Position numbers and translations under genes: made by a program. From NCBI GenBank assembly GCA_001724265.1, contig MEDY01000064.1, positions 1 through 64,000 on the forward strand: a DNA stretch of 64,000 nucleotides, in the 5' to 3' direction. The DNA comes from Rhizaria sp. SCN 62-66. Taxonomy: Eukaryota; Rhizaria, unplaced. Below are positions 22,792 to 32,699 of this stretch, piece after piece. Position 1 is the stretch's first letter, and each line of letters starts with the position of its first letter. The notes under the pieces are model-generated. The model was not told where the DNA came from, ran no database searches, and was given only the letters and a program-made list of their open reading frames with translations.

Positions 22792-23552
22792 TGTGGCACG
22801 ACTCGGACGTGCTCTGCAGTGAGGTTGGGAAGTAGTGGAGGAAGACTGCATCAAGAGAGGAGGCGACGCGAAAGGAACGTTAAGACAGAGGATGAGGATC
22901 AAGCCTGGCACAAAAAACTTAATCTAAACAGCATAATTAGCAATAAAATCAGTATGAAACCTTTGTGAACACTCTCTTGTCGAAGCCACAGACGCGCTGC
23001 AGAGCTGCAAAGATGGTGGTCGGTTACGCCTCAGGTCCAATCTGACGTTCGTTGGACTATACATTGGTGGACGTATTACCACACTTGATTTCCTCGACAA
23101 AACCTCGCCAGATTGGACTAGTTTTTGAACATATTCATGTAGAGCTATGCTGATGTATTATTCCATTATGATTCCTTTTATACCACCCGTGTCGTTCTTT
23201 TATTCTTGCCGACTTGGTGCCTTGCCGATCCTGCGCTCAACCGCTTACTCCCTCAACGAAAAGATGCTCAAAACAACTTTTATTTTCAATACCTGTTTTC
23301 ATCATGGCCTGCCTGGAATAAATTACAGCGGATCTCGGTATTTTTCGCCGTAGGCCTTTGTTTGCATCCTTGAAGGCCCGTTTCGTGCCGTCTCTCATTC
23401 CCACCTCGCCTCTTCTAGGATCTGCCGCGCGCGCCGCGTCTGTCACACCCGCCGCCGCCGCCCCGTCCGATCATTCCCGCTTCGGCGCAGGCCCCGGCGT
23501 CTCACAACTAGGTTCTGCGCCCGCGGGCTATTCTAGCTCGTCTCGCTCCGTC
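22792..23552. promoter_or_regulatory. Divergent intergenic region (2200-residue protein / ubiquitin protease)
   Basis: About 760 bases between divergent start codons, AT-rich in the middle (22920-23340). The reading frame of the ubiquitin protease stays open upstream of its first ATG (23358-23552) and is GC-rich there, so an upstream exon or a longer N-terminus is possible. No repeats or RNA genes are seen. Confidence 0.5.
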
Positions 23553-26500
23553 ATGAGCAGCCACAACTTCATCCGTCCAATCTCTGAGCTAGCCAAACAG
23601 CAGCAGCACCAGCAGCGGCCCCCGTCGCCCGCACCCACAGCGGCGTTTTCACTTCCTTCCTCTGCAGGGAACGCCAATTATGGTGCACCACATGCTTAGG
23701 CTCAGGCTCAGACACGCCCGTTCATCAACGCTGCGCCCCCCAGTAGCTTCGGCCCCCGTCTCAGTACGAACCCACTGGGCGGGACCGCTCTGAGTGGAGA
23801 CTACCTTAGCCGCAGCAGCAGTAGCAGCAGTAGTTGTTACAACAATCACCCCATCTATTCCGCCTCAGGCCGCACCACCCCCGTGTACGCGCTCGCGGGC
23901 ACACACGGCGCGGGAACATACGGTACAAACGCATACGGCGCGGGCGCTTACGGCGGGAGCGCACACGGGGCTGCGGCGCCCCGCACGGTGACGCACTCGC
24001 GCCCTACCCGCGCCCCCGGCACCCCGGTCGCCGTGGGCCCCGGCACGGGCGCTGGCGCTGCCGCCAGTACAGGCACTCGGCGCGTCAACGTGCATCAAAC
24101 CGCTAGCAACGTGGGCGTGGGCGGCGGCCGCGCCATCCATGCGACCCCCGGCACACGCACCGGCACACACGTGTTGGGCCTAGCTCTCGGCGGCGCGGCA
24201 GGCGGCAGCGCGACCGCCAGTGGTGCGGTTAACGGCAGTCGCGGCGGCAGTGGCAGCGGCAGCAGCAGCAGCAGCAGCAGCGGGGCACCCCAGCGATCGG
24301 CGTCCACAACCTCCGGCCGGCCGCTGCTGAATCGTGGCGGCCTTTCCAGTCCCACCACCACCAGCAGCATCAGCAGCGTCACCAGCAGCACTCGCGGCGC
24401 TGCGGCGGCCGACACCGCCGACCTGGGCCAGCAGTTCGAGCAGTTTAGCATTTCCGCGCCGCAGCAGCGTGCCCCCACGCCGGCGCCGAGGCAGCAGGCA
24501 CAGCAGGCGGCGAGCGGCCGCCCCGGCAGCAGCGATTGCCCCGGCGGCAGCAGCAGCAGCAGCGCCGGCGCGATCAACAGCGTCAGCAGGGGCGACGCCG
24601 CTGAGACCCCTAGCGCCGCCGCAGTGGCCGCCGCCGCCGCAGCCAGCCGCGCCATATGCGCTGACAGCTCCAGCTCTAGCTCCAGCTCGAGCGCGAGCGC
24701 GAGCGCGAGTGCGAGTGCATTGGCGAGTGCGAGCGCGCCCGTGGTGTTCCGGCGCCCCTGCGGCCTGCGCAACCTGGGCAACACGTGCTACTTCAACTCG
24801 GTGCTGCAGGCGCTGCTATGCGCGCCCGCGCTCGCGCTCGCGCTGCCCCGCGCCGCCGCTGCACTGCCCGCGGGTCCCGAGCCGCGCGCCGCACTCTCCT
24901 CGCGCTACAGAAGCTCGCTCTACGGCCGCGGCGACGGCGACGGCGTGAACGAGGAGGCCACGAGGGGCGGGCTCGCCCGCGCGCTGGCGGCCCTGGCTGC
25001 GCAGGTCGCCCTGCCCCTCGCCGACGGCGACGCCGCTGCCCCGGGCGGCGCTGACGCTGGCGCCGACGCCGGCGCCGACGACGAGGCTGCGGGCGGGGTC
25101 CGCGGCCGTGGCGGGCACGGCAGCACCACTGGCAGCCTCGGCGGCGGTTCCAGCGCCCGGCGCGCCGCCTCCCAGGCCCCCGGGCTCGACCGCAGCCACT
25201 CAGCCTCGTCTGCATCCTTGTCCGCAGCGCGGACGGCGACAGCGACGGCGGCGACGTCGGCGGGTGTGCTGGACCCGGGGCAGGTCAAGGCGGCGGGCGC
25301 CGCAGCCGGCGTGTCGTGTCTTGCGGGCTTCGACCAGGAGGACGCGCACGAGTGTCTGCGCGGCCTCGTTGCCGCGCTGCACGACGACACCAACGCTGTC
25401 GCCGTGCTGTTCGCCGCGCGCGCGCTCTGGCCCCCCAAGCCGTTCGCCGGCCTCGGCGCGCGCCACCTGCGTCGTGCCTTCTCCGTCGCCCTGCCACCGC
25501 CCGCGCGGCTGCAGCGGCCGCCCGCGCTGCCCTACGCCGCGCTCGACGACGCCGCGGGCGCGGCCGAGCCCACCGAGGCGGCGCGCTGGTGGCGGCTGGG
25601 GCTGGCGCGGCGCGAAGCGTCCCCGCTCGCGCTGGCGATGGCCGGGCAGAGCGTGTCGACCGTGCGCTGCCTCGGCTGCGGCTTCGTGTCCCGCTGCTTC
25701 GAGCCCTTCTGGGATCTCTCGCTCCCGCTACCTCCGTCTCGTCCCGGCGCCGCAGGCCAGCCGGTACCGCTGGGGGACTGTCTGCGCGCGTTCGCTGCCA
25801 CGGACGTGCTACCAGCGGGCGCGTACCGCTGCGCCGCGTGTCACCGGGCCGGCCGCGGCGGCGCGGCGGGCGAGAAGTCGGTCCGCATCACCCGCCTGCC
25901 CGAGGTCCTCGTGCTTCACCTCAAGCGCTTCACCGCGCCCCCCGCGTCCTCCGCGGCGTCTGCGTCCCCCTACGCACGCTCACGCTACGGCGGCGGTTAC
26001 GGGGCTAAGGTGACGGACCCGGTGGACGTGCCTCTGCGGCTGTCGCTGCGCGCGCGCGGGCTGGAGCTGTTGTCTCCGCATGGCGCGCTCGCCGACGCCG
26101 CCGACGACGCATCGCCGCTCGTCTTTCCCGCCGAAGCCGCCGCCGCCGCTGCAGCAGCAGCGCGCAGCGGCGGCAGTGGCGGCGGCGGCACGTACTCGCT
26201 GGCGGCGGCGGTGCTGCACTCGGGGTCGACGGCCGGCGGCCACTACACGGCAGTGGGACGCATCGATGCGCCGAGGTACGCTTACAGAGATCGATTGTGG
26301 CGCTATACTCCACATTTGTGTTTTTACTTGATGTATTTAAGATTCATTTAATCAGTGTTTTGTTGCTGGGCATCTTCCCACTCATGCTAATCAATACTCT
26401 TATGTTTTTCTGTTCTTCTTGCTCTCCTCCCCGCACAGGGCCGTCGTGGCGGCGGCGCCGCTGCTGCCCGAGCGCGCCCTGCAGACGGCGCTTTCCGACG

Positions 26501-26775
26501 GCGCCATGCTGCCCACCACCAGCAGTAGCAGCGCGGGCGCGGGCACCGGCGCGGGCGGCTCTGGCGCTGGTAGCGGTGCTGAGGAGCAGCAGTGGTGGGC
26601 GTTCGACGACAGCCAGTGCTGGCCAGTCGAGTCGCTGCCGCGCTTGCTCAAGACCGTGGGCAGCGCGGGCTACCTGCTTGTGTACCAACGCGAGCCCACC
26701 GTCACGGGCGCGCCTACGGTCATTGCGGGTGACCGTGGGCAGCGGAGGGGCAGCGCCGTGAGCGCCAGTCTGTGA
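23553..26775 (+). CDS. Ubiquitin-specific protease (USP, peptidase C19), with one in-frame TAG
   Basis: Two exons, 23553-26275 and 26439-26775, with an intron at 26276-26438 (GTACGC...CACAG) splitting an Arg codon; about 1019 residues, stop TGA. The N-terminal 400 residues are Ser/Gly/Ala-rich and disordered. The USP core has the Cys box Gly-Leu-Arg-Asn-Leu-Gly-Asn-Thr-Cys-Tyr-Phe-Asn-Ser with nucleophile Cys412, an Asp-Gln-Glu-Asp-Ala-His-Glu motif, zinc-type Cys-x-x-Cys pairs, the Val-Leu-His-Leu-Lys-Arg-Phe strand, and the His box Gly-Gly-His-Tyr-Thr-Ala with His897. The last motif, Trp-Ala-Phe-Asp-Asp, is in exon 2. All catalytic residues are present, so it should cleave ubiquitin from substrates. 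The TAG at 23697 is codon 49; no in-frame ATG occurs between it and Cys412. Confidence 0.88.
23697..23699 (+). other. In-frame TAG read as sense, probably Gln (USP codon 49)
   Basis: The local codons are GCT TAG GCT CAG GCT CAG, which read as three Ala-Gln repeats if TAG is Gln. The first in-frame ATG after this TAG is near 25639, downstream of the catalytic Cys codon at 24786. A functional protease therefore needs read-through here, unless an unseen upstream exon joins after the TAG. Confidence 0.8.
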
Positions 26776-26811
26776 GCGCCAATCTGTGAGCGCCAGTCTG
26801 TGAGCAAGCCT
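26758..26811 (+). repeat. 14-bp tandem repeat spanning the USP stop codon
   Basis: Three full copies of GTGAGCGCCAGTCT (the second with one A for G change) at 26758-26771, 26772-26785 and 26786-26799, then a degenerate fourth. The USP stop TGA (26773-26775) lies inside the second copy, so the repeat extends from the last codons into the 3' UTR. Confidence 0.85.
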
Positions 26812-27244
26812 GTGACCGTGCGCTGCTGTGCCAATGGGCCTCAGCGTCGTCGACCGTCAGAAGTAATCACTTGCGTTGACAACTTTGACACGGGACAACA
26901 TGCGACTACACATTTTTCGAAATTTTATTTAGCTTTTGTTTCTAGAGAGACATACATAATTTCATGCATTTTTACAACAAACGACTTTCTCACGACTTTC
27001 TCAGCATACTCGTTATGTTACGAATATGACAACCTCGAATATGACAACCTTATTCGTTGTAAGAATGAATATTTATTGGTATGAGTTGTGACCAAACACT
27101 TACTATTGTTGGTTTGTGGAGAAATATATGAACAAAGCAAAATATCAAATAAAATTACGACCGACACGACTTCAAGGCGTTTGCGCACTCAAGGTGGCGT
27201 TGATCCCTCAGCACAGCGCCTTGGCACCCGCGGTGGCCGTGCGC
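26776..27244. other. Convergent spacer between USP and MIC19
   Basis: Starts with the remainder of the 14-bp repeats, then AT-rich 3' flanks. Nothing else is recognisable. Confidence 0.55.
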
Positions 27245-28245
27245 TTAGAGCGCGTTAGAGGCGCCGCACTTGGCGAAGGCGCGCGAGAGGCCCTGCACGA
27301 TCGGAGGTCATAGTTACGAGAATAAAGAGAAAAAAAGAGAGAGAGTTGTGAGCAAGCTAACCAAAACAGATTGCAACAAAAAAATCAAGAAGTAACAGGA
27401 TGATGGCAATACATCCACATGTTTCCCGTGGGCGATATTGCGTTGGCGCGTACCTGGCAGGCGAGCGCGTCGTCCTTGTGGTCGGCCATGCACTGCGCCA
27501 GCTTGCCGCGGAGGTCGCCGCAGACGGAGCCAAAGGCCACCGCGGGCGGCTTGAACTGGCCCTCCAGCACGGACATCTTGGCTGAGAGGTCGGCCACCTG
27601 CGCGGAGGCGGCGGGAGAGAGCTCGGGCGAGAGCGCGTTGACGGCCTCGACCTGTGAGGGGGGAAATGTGACAAAACGCAGAAGAATTTGGGTGCTGTGA
27701 GGCATTGAGAGACGGGGATGAAAGGTTTGCAGAACAGTGAGCAGAGCGCAGGCTCAAGTGAACTGATTACACATGAGAATGCAGATTTAGCAAACGTGTC
27801 CTTGTTTTGAGCGCGATCCGCGTCTCGACAACGACAACGTCGTCGCATGAGACCTCGCGGACGGACCTGGGCGCGGATGGCGGCCTTGTACTCGCGCGTG
27901 CGGCGCTCGGCCTCGGCCACCTCGTGCTTGTACGCCGCCGCGGTCTGCAGAATCGCCTCGCCGCGGGCGGCGCGCGCCATGTACGAGCCGCGGGGCTGGG
28001 CGACAAAGACGGCGGGCGCGGCAGCGGCGCGGGGAAGAGCAGGGATGGAAGCCGTGCCGGCGGGCGTGGCGGCGTACTTGCGGTGGCGGTCGACGAAGAT
28101 CTTCGTCAGGAAGGGCGTGTAGTGAATGGTCACTACGCGGGGAGAATAAAAACAAGGCAATGGGTTGATTAGCAGGGCTATATGGGGAACATAGGCGAGA
28201 GAGAGTGAATCAAGGTGGGACGAGATGGGACGTACTCTCAGCCAT
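27245..28245 (-). CDS. MIC19: MICOS subunit Mic19 (CHCHD3-like)
   Basis: Four exons inferred from splice sites and frame: 28236-28245 (10 nt: Met-Ala-Glu plus one base), 27867-28132, 27454-27651 and 27245-27292; introns start GTACGT, GTCCGT and GTACGC. The product is 173 residues, stop TAA. The C-terminus is a CHCH domain with twin Cx9C motifs, Cys136/Cys146 and Cys157/Cys167; the second motif spans the last splice junction. The segment Cys-x-Asp-Leu-x-x-Lys-x-x-x-Cys closely resembles human CHCHD3. A charged helical middle precedes it. Mic19 links cristae-junction proteins of the mitochondrial inner membrane to the outer-membrane SAM complex. Residue 2 is Ala, so the N-myristoylation known for animal CHCHD3 is absent. 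Confidence 0.85.
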
Positions 28246-28906
28246 CTTGGAAGGGATCAGTGCTGCGGGCCGGGAGGGGCGAGGCGGGGCGGGGCTGCTA
28301 GGCGGACGAGGGAGAGTAAGGAGTGGGGTTTGTAGTACGTCGGAGAGGAGTGATCACAAGGAAGAGGGGATCATGTGATGTTGCGAGGGAGAAAAGAGAG
28401 AGACGGCGTGGTGTTCGGAACATAGGTGGGAGAGGTGAGACTTTCGCGAGGCATAGAGTGATACAAAAAGTTTGCCAGACAATATCATTTAATGAGCAAA
28501 TACTTTCGACACTTTTCTCAGGGTTGGTTCGTCTAAATCGATATTGATCGAGCACAATGTCCACTTAACGATTCTTTAGTCTCGCCGCAGCGTCACATGG
28601 CTGACAGCGATCGCCACAACGCCTCGTGACTGGAAGGCTCCCTGGTTCCAATTTTGCAGAGACATATCTCACATCCCTGATCGTCACCATTTGATTAGAA
28701 GGCATTTTTTGATTTAAACACATTGCCTTGATATGATATTTCAATTGTGTTCTGATATCACTCGTTATTCCTACCTAGGGCGCAAATCGGAGCCCTGTCT
28801 TCAGAAACCGTTGTGTCCTTCCTGCACCCTCTCTTGCCTACGGGCAGCGCTCCAATCCCTTACCATCTACGCTCTTTTTCTTAGCTACTCAACACCACAT
28901 AGACAG
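28246..28906. promoter_or_regulatory. Divergent intergenic region (MIC19 / 446-residue protein)
   Basis: About 660 bases between divergent starts. The plus strand is purine-rich at about 28290-28450, then AT-rich. No repeat or RNA gene is seen. The frame of the downstream gene is open back to 28733, but an ATG at 28907 directly precedes the compositional shift to coding. Confidence 0.5.
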
Positions 28907-30412
28907 ATGCCTCGCGCGCCCGAGCCCGCCTTGGCCTCGGAGGCTTCGTCCAACCCTGCAGCGGCGGAGACACTCAAATCCGCCCGCGTCCCTCACCCAG
29001 CGTCTTCCACCTCGTCATCGTCGTCGTCTGCGGCGCCGGCATGCGCGGCGGTGGCGACCAAATACAGTGAGCCGTACACACACCAGGTGGACGGCCTGAC
29101 GTGCTCGACATGCCACGCTGAGGGCGACCCGCTGCGGCCGCTGCTGCTGGAGCCTTACTTCGGCCACCACGTCGGCGACCGCGTGCGCCACTACCGCTCC
29201 GGGCTGCGCGGCACCGTCGTGTGGCTCTCCAAGGACAAGACGCACATCCGCGTCAGCATCGACTCGGCGCCCATTCCGCGCGGCGCGCGCCCGGCCTCGG
29301 CGCCACACGGCAAGGGCGGCGGCGGCGGCAAGGCGCAGAGCTTTCCGTCGGCGGACATCTTGCACTTCGGAGCCAAGTTCCTCCCCACGGGCTCGCACAT
29401 CGACAACACGCGCGCGGGCGTCATCAGCGAGACGATCCACAAGGAGGACGCCACGCGCGCCGCGCCGCGCGGCCCCGCGCCGCCGCCGCTGGACAAGGCC
29501 GGCGTTATCGCCCATCTGCCGCAGTCGGCGCGCGCGACGCCGCGGGGCGCGCCGGACCCGCTGCGCGCGCGGCGCATGCACGGCGCGCTCAAGGTCGGCG
29601 ACCGTGCCGAGGCAGCGCTGGACGTTGCGGCCGCTGCGACGCCGCGCGCGCCCGCGGGCAGCCAGGGCTACGTGAACCACTCAAACGCGGTCGACCCCAT
29701 CACGCAGCTCCCGCTGCAGTTCCCGCCGCGCCCGCTCCCGCACCAGCAGCAGCACGCACAGCAGACGAGCGCGGGGTACGGCCCCGCGGTGGCGGCGGTG
29801 ACAAGCGCGGTGGCGGGCGCACCCCGATACGCGGCCGCCACGGCGTCCTCGGCGAGGGCCGCGCAGACGCCGCGCGCGGTCACCGCTGCGGGCAACGCGG
29901 CCCGCTACGACGGACTGGCGGGGCGGCCGACGCAGGCGCAGGGCCCGGGGCAGGGCCACGAAGGGCAGCAGCAGGTCTGGGTTAAGACGCTGGTGCCGCG
30001 GGAGCTGGTCGAGGCCCGCGGGCTCAAGGCCGCAAAGGGTACGTAGGGATATTTCACGCCATTTCTGCGTCAGTTGTCGATATGATATGTCACAAGTATT
30101 TGCCTGAGTCTTTTTCTACTACGAACTTTTTTTCTATTTTTAAATCTTCTCTCTCTCCATGCCGTGCGTCGCTGCGCGCGATCGTTCCCCGTCGCGTCCG
30201 CAGACGGCGCGCTGATCCTGACCCCGCGGACGTCGGCGGCGCTGCTGCCGGGCGGCGGTGTGGGCACGCCCCGCGGCTTCGGCTCTTCCTCCACGCGCCC
30301 CATCTCGGCCCGCCCCGGCAGCTCGGGCCCCGGCAGCGGGGTCGGCTCCGAGATCGGCTCCGCGCGGTCCGCCAGGGCGCAGGAGCTCAACAAGAACACC
30401 GCGCTCTGGTGA
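28907..30412 (+). CDS. Conserved-looking 446-residue protein of unknown function
   Basis: Two exons, 28907-30038 and 30204-30412, with an intron 30039-30203 (GTACGT...CGCAG) splitting an Asp codon; stop TGA. After a Ser-rich N-terminus comes a Tyr-x-x-Pro-Tyr stretch and a possible metal site Cys66-x-x-Cys69-His70. Residues about 86-125 look like a small beta domain (Gly-Asp-Arg-Val-x-x-Tyr, then Gly-Thr-Val-Val-Trp-Leu-Ser-Lys-Asp, then Ile-Arg-Val-Ser-Ile-Asp), reminiscent of KOW or Tudor-type folds. The rest is Ala/Pro/Gln-rich with short conserved-looking islands (Ile-Asp-Asn-Thr-Arg-Ala-Gly-Val-Ile-Ser-Glu) and a Ser/Gly/Arg-rich C-terminus. I do not recognise the family; no membrane segment or signal peptide is apparent. 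The intron and codon composition support a real gene. Confidence 0.68.
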
Positions 30413-30986
30413 TACATCGTATGTGTTATGCATCAGGTCAAGCGCTGGGCGACGCGCGCGCGCATACTGCCTCCGATGTGAGCACAGTTTTATGCAGAAT
30501 GATGTGCATAACAAGTACATGTTATTCATACTTATAGACGCTGACTTGAGTCGTGCTGCAATTTTAGACTGGGCCGTTCAGAGTCACGGACACGCCCTGC
30601 TCTGACCGTGGTTGTTGACCACATATGAGTAACGTACGTATTAAACTCGCTCGTGCATGTGCATGTACTCTCGTCATGGAATAGCTTGTGATTAGCTTAC
30701 AAATAATTACGAGTACGAATATGTAGTAGTTTGGCCCCTGGCCCACTGGAATATACAGGACTCGTAACCTCATAAAGATTCAAAATTTAGAGCTTAACCT
30801 GTGCTATTTTATGGGTGTCTCGTTCTGATGCAGACTTATTTCATTCAAGGCGAGCTCCAGGTTTTCCACACAAAGATAAATGTGCTGGTTCACTGATCGT
30901 ATATATATTACATTATTGTACTCGTAATATGTTCTGTTTATACCGGTATTCTACCAAGCGCTTTGAAAAGTCTCTTTCTTATCGCA
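30413..30986. other. AT-rich spacer, left part of the 30.4-32.7 kb island
   Basis: The 3' flank of the 446-residue gene followed by AT-rich DNA. No coding signal is convincing; a frame at 30815-31078 overlaps the pseudogene below in another phase. No RNA gene is recognised. Confidence 0.5.
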
Positions 30987-31607
30987 ATGTCTACCTCTGT
31001 CTCATCATCTTTTCCTTCTTCCAACAGTCTCCATGTTTCGCAACTTGGGTTGTGCTTGGACAGTACTGCGATCGCTAAGTCATCGGCGGCACAGCACCCG
31101 ATGGTATCACAACCTCAACGCACGCTTGCCACCTCTGTCACCGCCGCTGCTGTTAACCCTAAAGTAGTATAGGTATAAAGCGGACTATGACTCACTTGGG
31201 TAAAATCTCACCATCCATGCTATTTACACTTTTTCTCAATTCATACTTTTCAACCCCCCCCAAAAACTCAGTGACTTCATATGTCAACCCTCACACACAT
31301 TGTGAGATTTACACATGGTGAGATTTTACCCAAGTGAGTCATAGTCCGCTTTATACCTATACTACTCTAAAGTCCGTGTCAAGATGGGCGCAGCCAAGCT
31401 CGTCGAGGAGCAAATCGGCGTGACGATGTTTTTCAGGCGATCGGTCTGGTCGTGACGTACGAGTCTATAATTTTCGGCTTCGTCAAGCTGGCGCACAGGG
31501 CTGACTCCAAGCTGGACACGATGGGGGGCAGGTTCGACGCCACGAACGCGCGCGTCGATATTAATATGACCACCCACAGCGCCCGCAAGGCAGACAGGAG
31601 CGACTAA
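30987..31607 (+). pseudogene. Gene fragment interrupted by an inverted-repeat element
   Basis: An ATG at 30987 opens a Ser/Ala/Gln-rich frame whose N-terminus resembles an organelle targeting peptide and which runs into the inverted-repeat element at 31163. In phase across the element, if it and one target copy are ignored, the frame continues into GC-rich sequence at 31371 (Val-Arg-Val-Lys-Met-Gly-Ala-Ala-Lys-Leu-Val-Glu-Glu). It then needs one more frame change near 31425, close to a TTTTTCAG that could be a splice acceptor. The last segment, ending in TAA at 31605-31607, contains a short hydrophobic stretch and Asp-Ser-Lys-Leu-Asp-Thr…Ala-Arg-Val-Asp repeats like a small coiled coil. GC content in this part is that of neighbouring genes. 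The element could alternatively lie in an intron, leaving a functional gene. The family is unknown. Confidence 0.42.
31163..31366. mobile_element. MITE-like element with perfect 52-bp terminal inverted repeats
   Basis: The left arm (31163-31214) and right arm (31315-31366) are perfect reverse complements over 52 bp, beginning AGTAGTATAGG and ending CCTATACTACT. They flank a 100-bp AT-rich spacer with no coding capacity. The element is flanked on both sides by CTAA (31159-31162 and 31367-31370), as expected for a 4-bp target-site duplication. Size, long perfect arms, target duplication and lack of a transposase fit a non-autonomous DNA transposon; perfect arms suggest recent insertion or homogenisation. 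The superfamily cannot be assigned, and no second copy is seen in the window. Confidence 0.82.
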
Positions 31608-31832
31608 CCCAAGGACATTCATTTTTTGGAACCGACTGAGCAAACGCGTGTGAATGGATGGATTGCTTTTGCAAATGCTTTTGCCGAGCATTTGTGGTGT
31701 GATAATGTGAATACAGCCCGCTTTAAGAATGACCAAATGTATTCGAAGCTGTATGAAGATGGTTTGTCGATGACGACTATAACGAAACCTTACACACTTA
31801 TATTTGAACTTATGATAAACACCTAACGTTAC
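31608..31832 (+). other. AT-rich segment with an orphan open frame
   Basis: Directly after the TAA of the gene fragment the same phase is open to TAA at 31826 and reads protein-like (Gly-Trp-Ile-Ala-Phe-Ala-Asn-Ala-Phe-Ala-Glu-His-Leu-Trp). It lacks an ATG at its start and has AT-rich codons unlike the genes around it. It may be a fragment of an inserted or decayed gene. I do not call it a functional CDS. Confidence 0.3.
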
Positions 31833-32243
31833 TTACATGTAATTACATGTGTACATGTACATGACAGCACTAGCAGAGTTCCTCCGATTAACAATGCGAG
31901 ATTTAACAGCAGCTATACAGATACGCTTTGAAACAGCTTGGAGAGTAATTTGAGTTGTTCCAAAACTGGAAGTTGCGCCAGCTGCAATAAGTCCCAGATT
32001 TAAAGACCAATGTGACTGCTGCTTCATAGTATGTATTACCTGGGGATAGGGTAACCCAGCCTTGGGATCAGTAAGAGCCTTAGTTACATAGTCAACAGGC
32101 TTGATAAACCGACAGTACATATCAGGAGATTGATTAAAGACAGCGGAGGTGCACTGGGGGCCACCTGTAGCACAGCTGGAAAGTGCAGGCATGTAATTCA
32201 AGAAACGATTCCACTCTTGGTTGAACTGGATAGAGACGTGCAT
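31833..32243 (-). CDS. Orphan AT-rich reading frame, possible foreign or decayed gene
   Basis: A frame of 136 residues from ATG 32243 to TAA at 31833; the phase stays open to 32384 without another ATG. The translation has a protein-like composition, with Trp, Cys and aromatic residues and no low-complexity runs (for example Glu-Trp-Asn-Arg-Phe-Leu-Asn-Tyr and Ile-Lys-Pro-Val-Asp-Tyr-Val-Thr-Lys-Ala-Leu). Its codons are AT-rich, unlike every other gene in the window. I recognise no family. It sits beside the inverted-repeat element in an AT-rich island, so transfer or a mobile-element origin is possible. Chance openness in AT-rich DNA is the main alternative. Confidence 0.28.
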   Translation of the reverse strand: MHVSIQFNQEWNRFLNYMPALSSCATGGPQCTSAVFNQSPDMYCRFIKPVDYVTKALTDPKAGLPYPQVIHTMKQQSHWSLNLGLIAAGATSSFGTTQITLQAVSKRICIAAVKSRIVNRRNSASAVMYMYTCNYM

Positions 32244-32699
32244 CTGGCGAAGATTACGAAACGCGGAGCGTGAAGACGGACAGTTAACTATCTTTACTAT
32301 ATTAATATCTTGTTTGTTTGATCGTGTTTTCGCTATTTGTGATGGCCTTTTGCTTCGTGTCTCAGGCAGACAACACGCGTACACACATGTACAGTACCTT
32401 CATTCCAGAATCAGTTCAATGGCCGTCGTCGTACGTACGAAATTGATCATGATGTTTCTCATACCCACGCAACTGTATTGTCCCAAATAATACGCATTTT
32501 AACATTTCTTATCATTATTGCTTCTTCCAAATCCATCCAGCAGCTCATTGATGCATTGACTAGAAGACTCGGTGAAGAAATAACATACTGTATCAGGTCT
32601 TTCGCTTTCCATTTCGACATGTGGTGGGGAATTTTGTCAATGTGATTCGACACAAATCAGTTGTATTGTTGACATTTCTCAACAAGGACAACTGAAAAC
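32244..32699. promoter_or_regulatory. AT-rich spacer and presumed ALIX-like promoter
   Basis: AT-rich DNA upstream of the ALIX-like start codon at 32700. No repeat, RNA gene or convincing reading frame is seen. Confidence 0.5.

Noticed and set aside
23690-23702. TAG at 23697 as the end of an intron (acceptor TTAG)
   Set aside because: TAG acceptors do occur in this genome, but no upstream GTACGY donor in the right phase is visible, and reading through the site gives a clean Ala-Gln repeat. It remains a possibility for this single site.
28640-28680. Possible tRNA B-box-like sequence (GGTTCCAATTTTGC)
   Set aside because: No acceptor stem, anticodon arm or A box can be folded around it. I found no convincing tRNA, including one with anticodon CUA, anywhere in the window.
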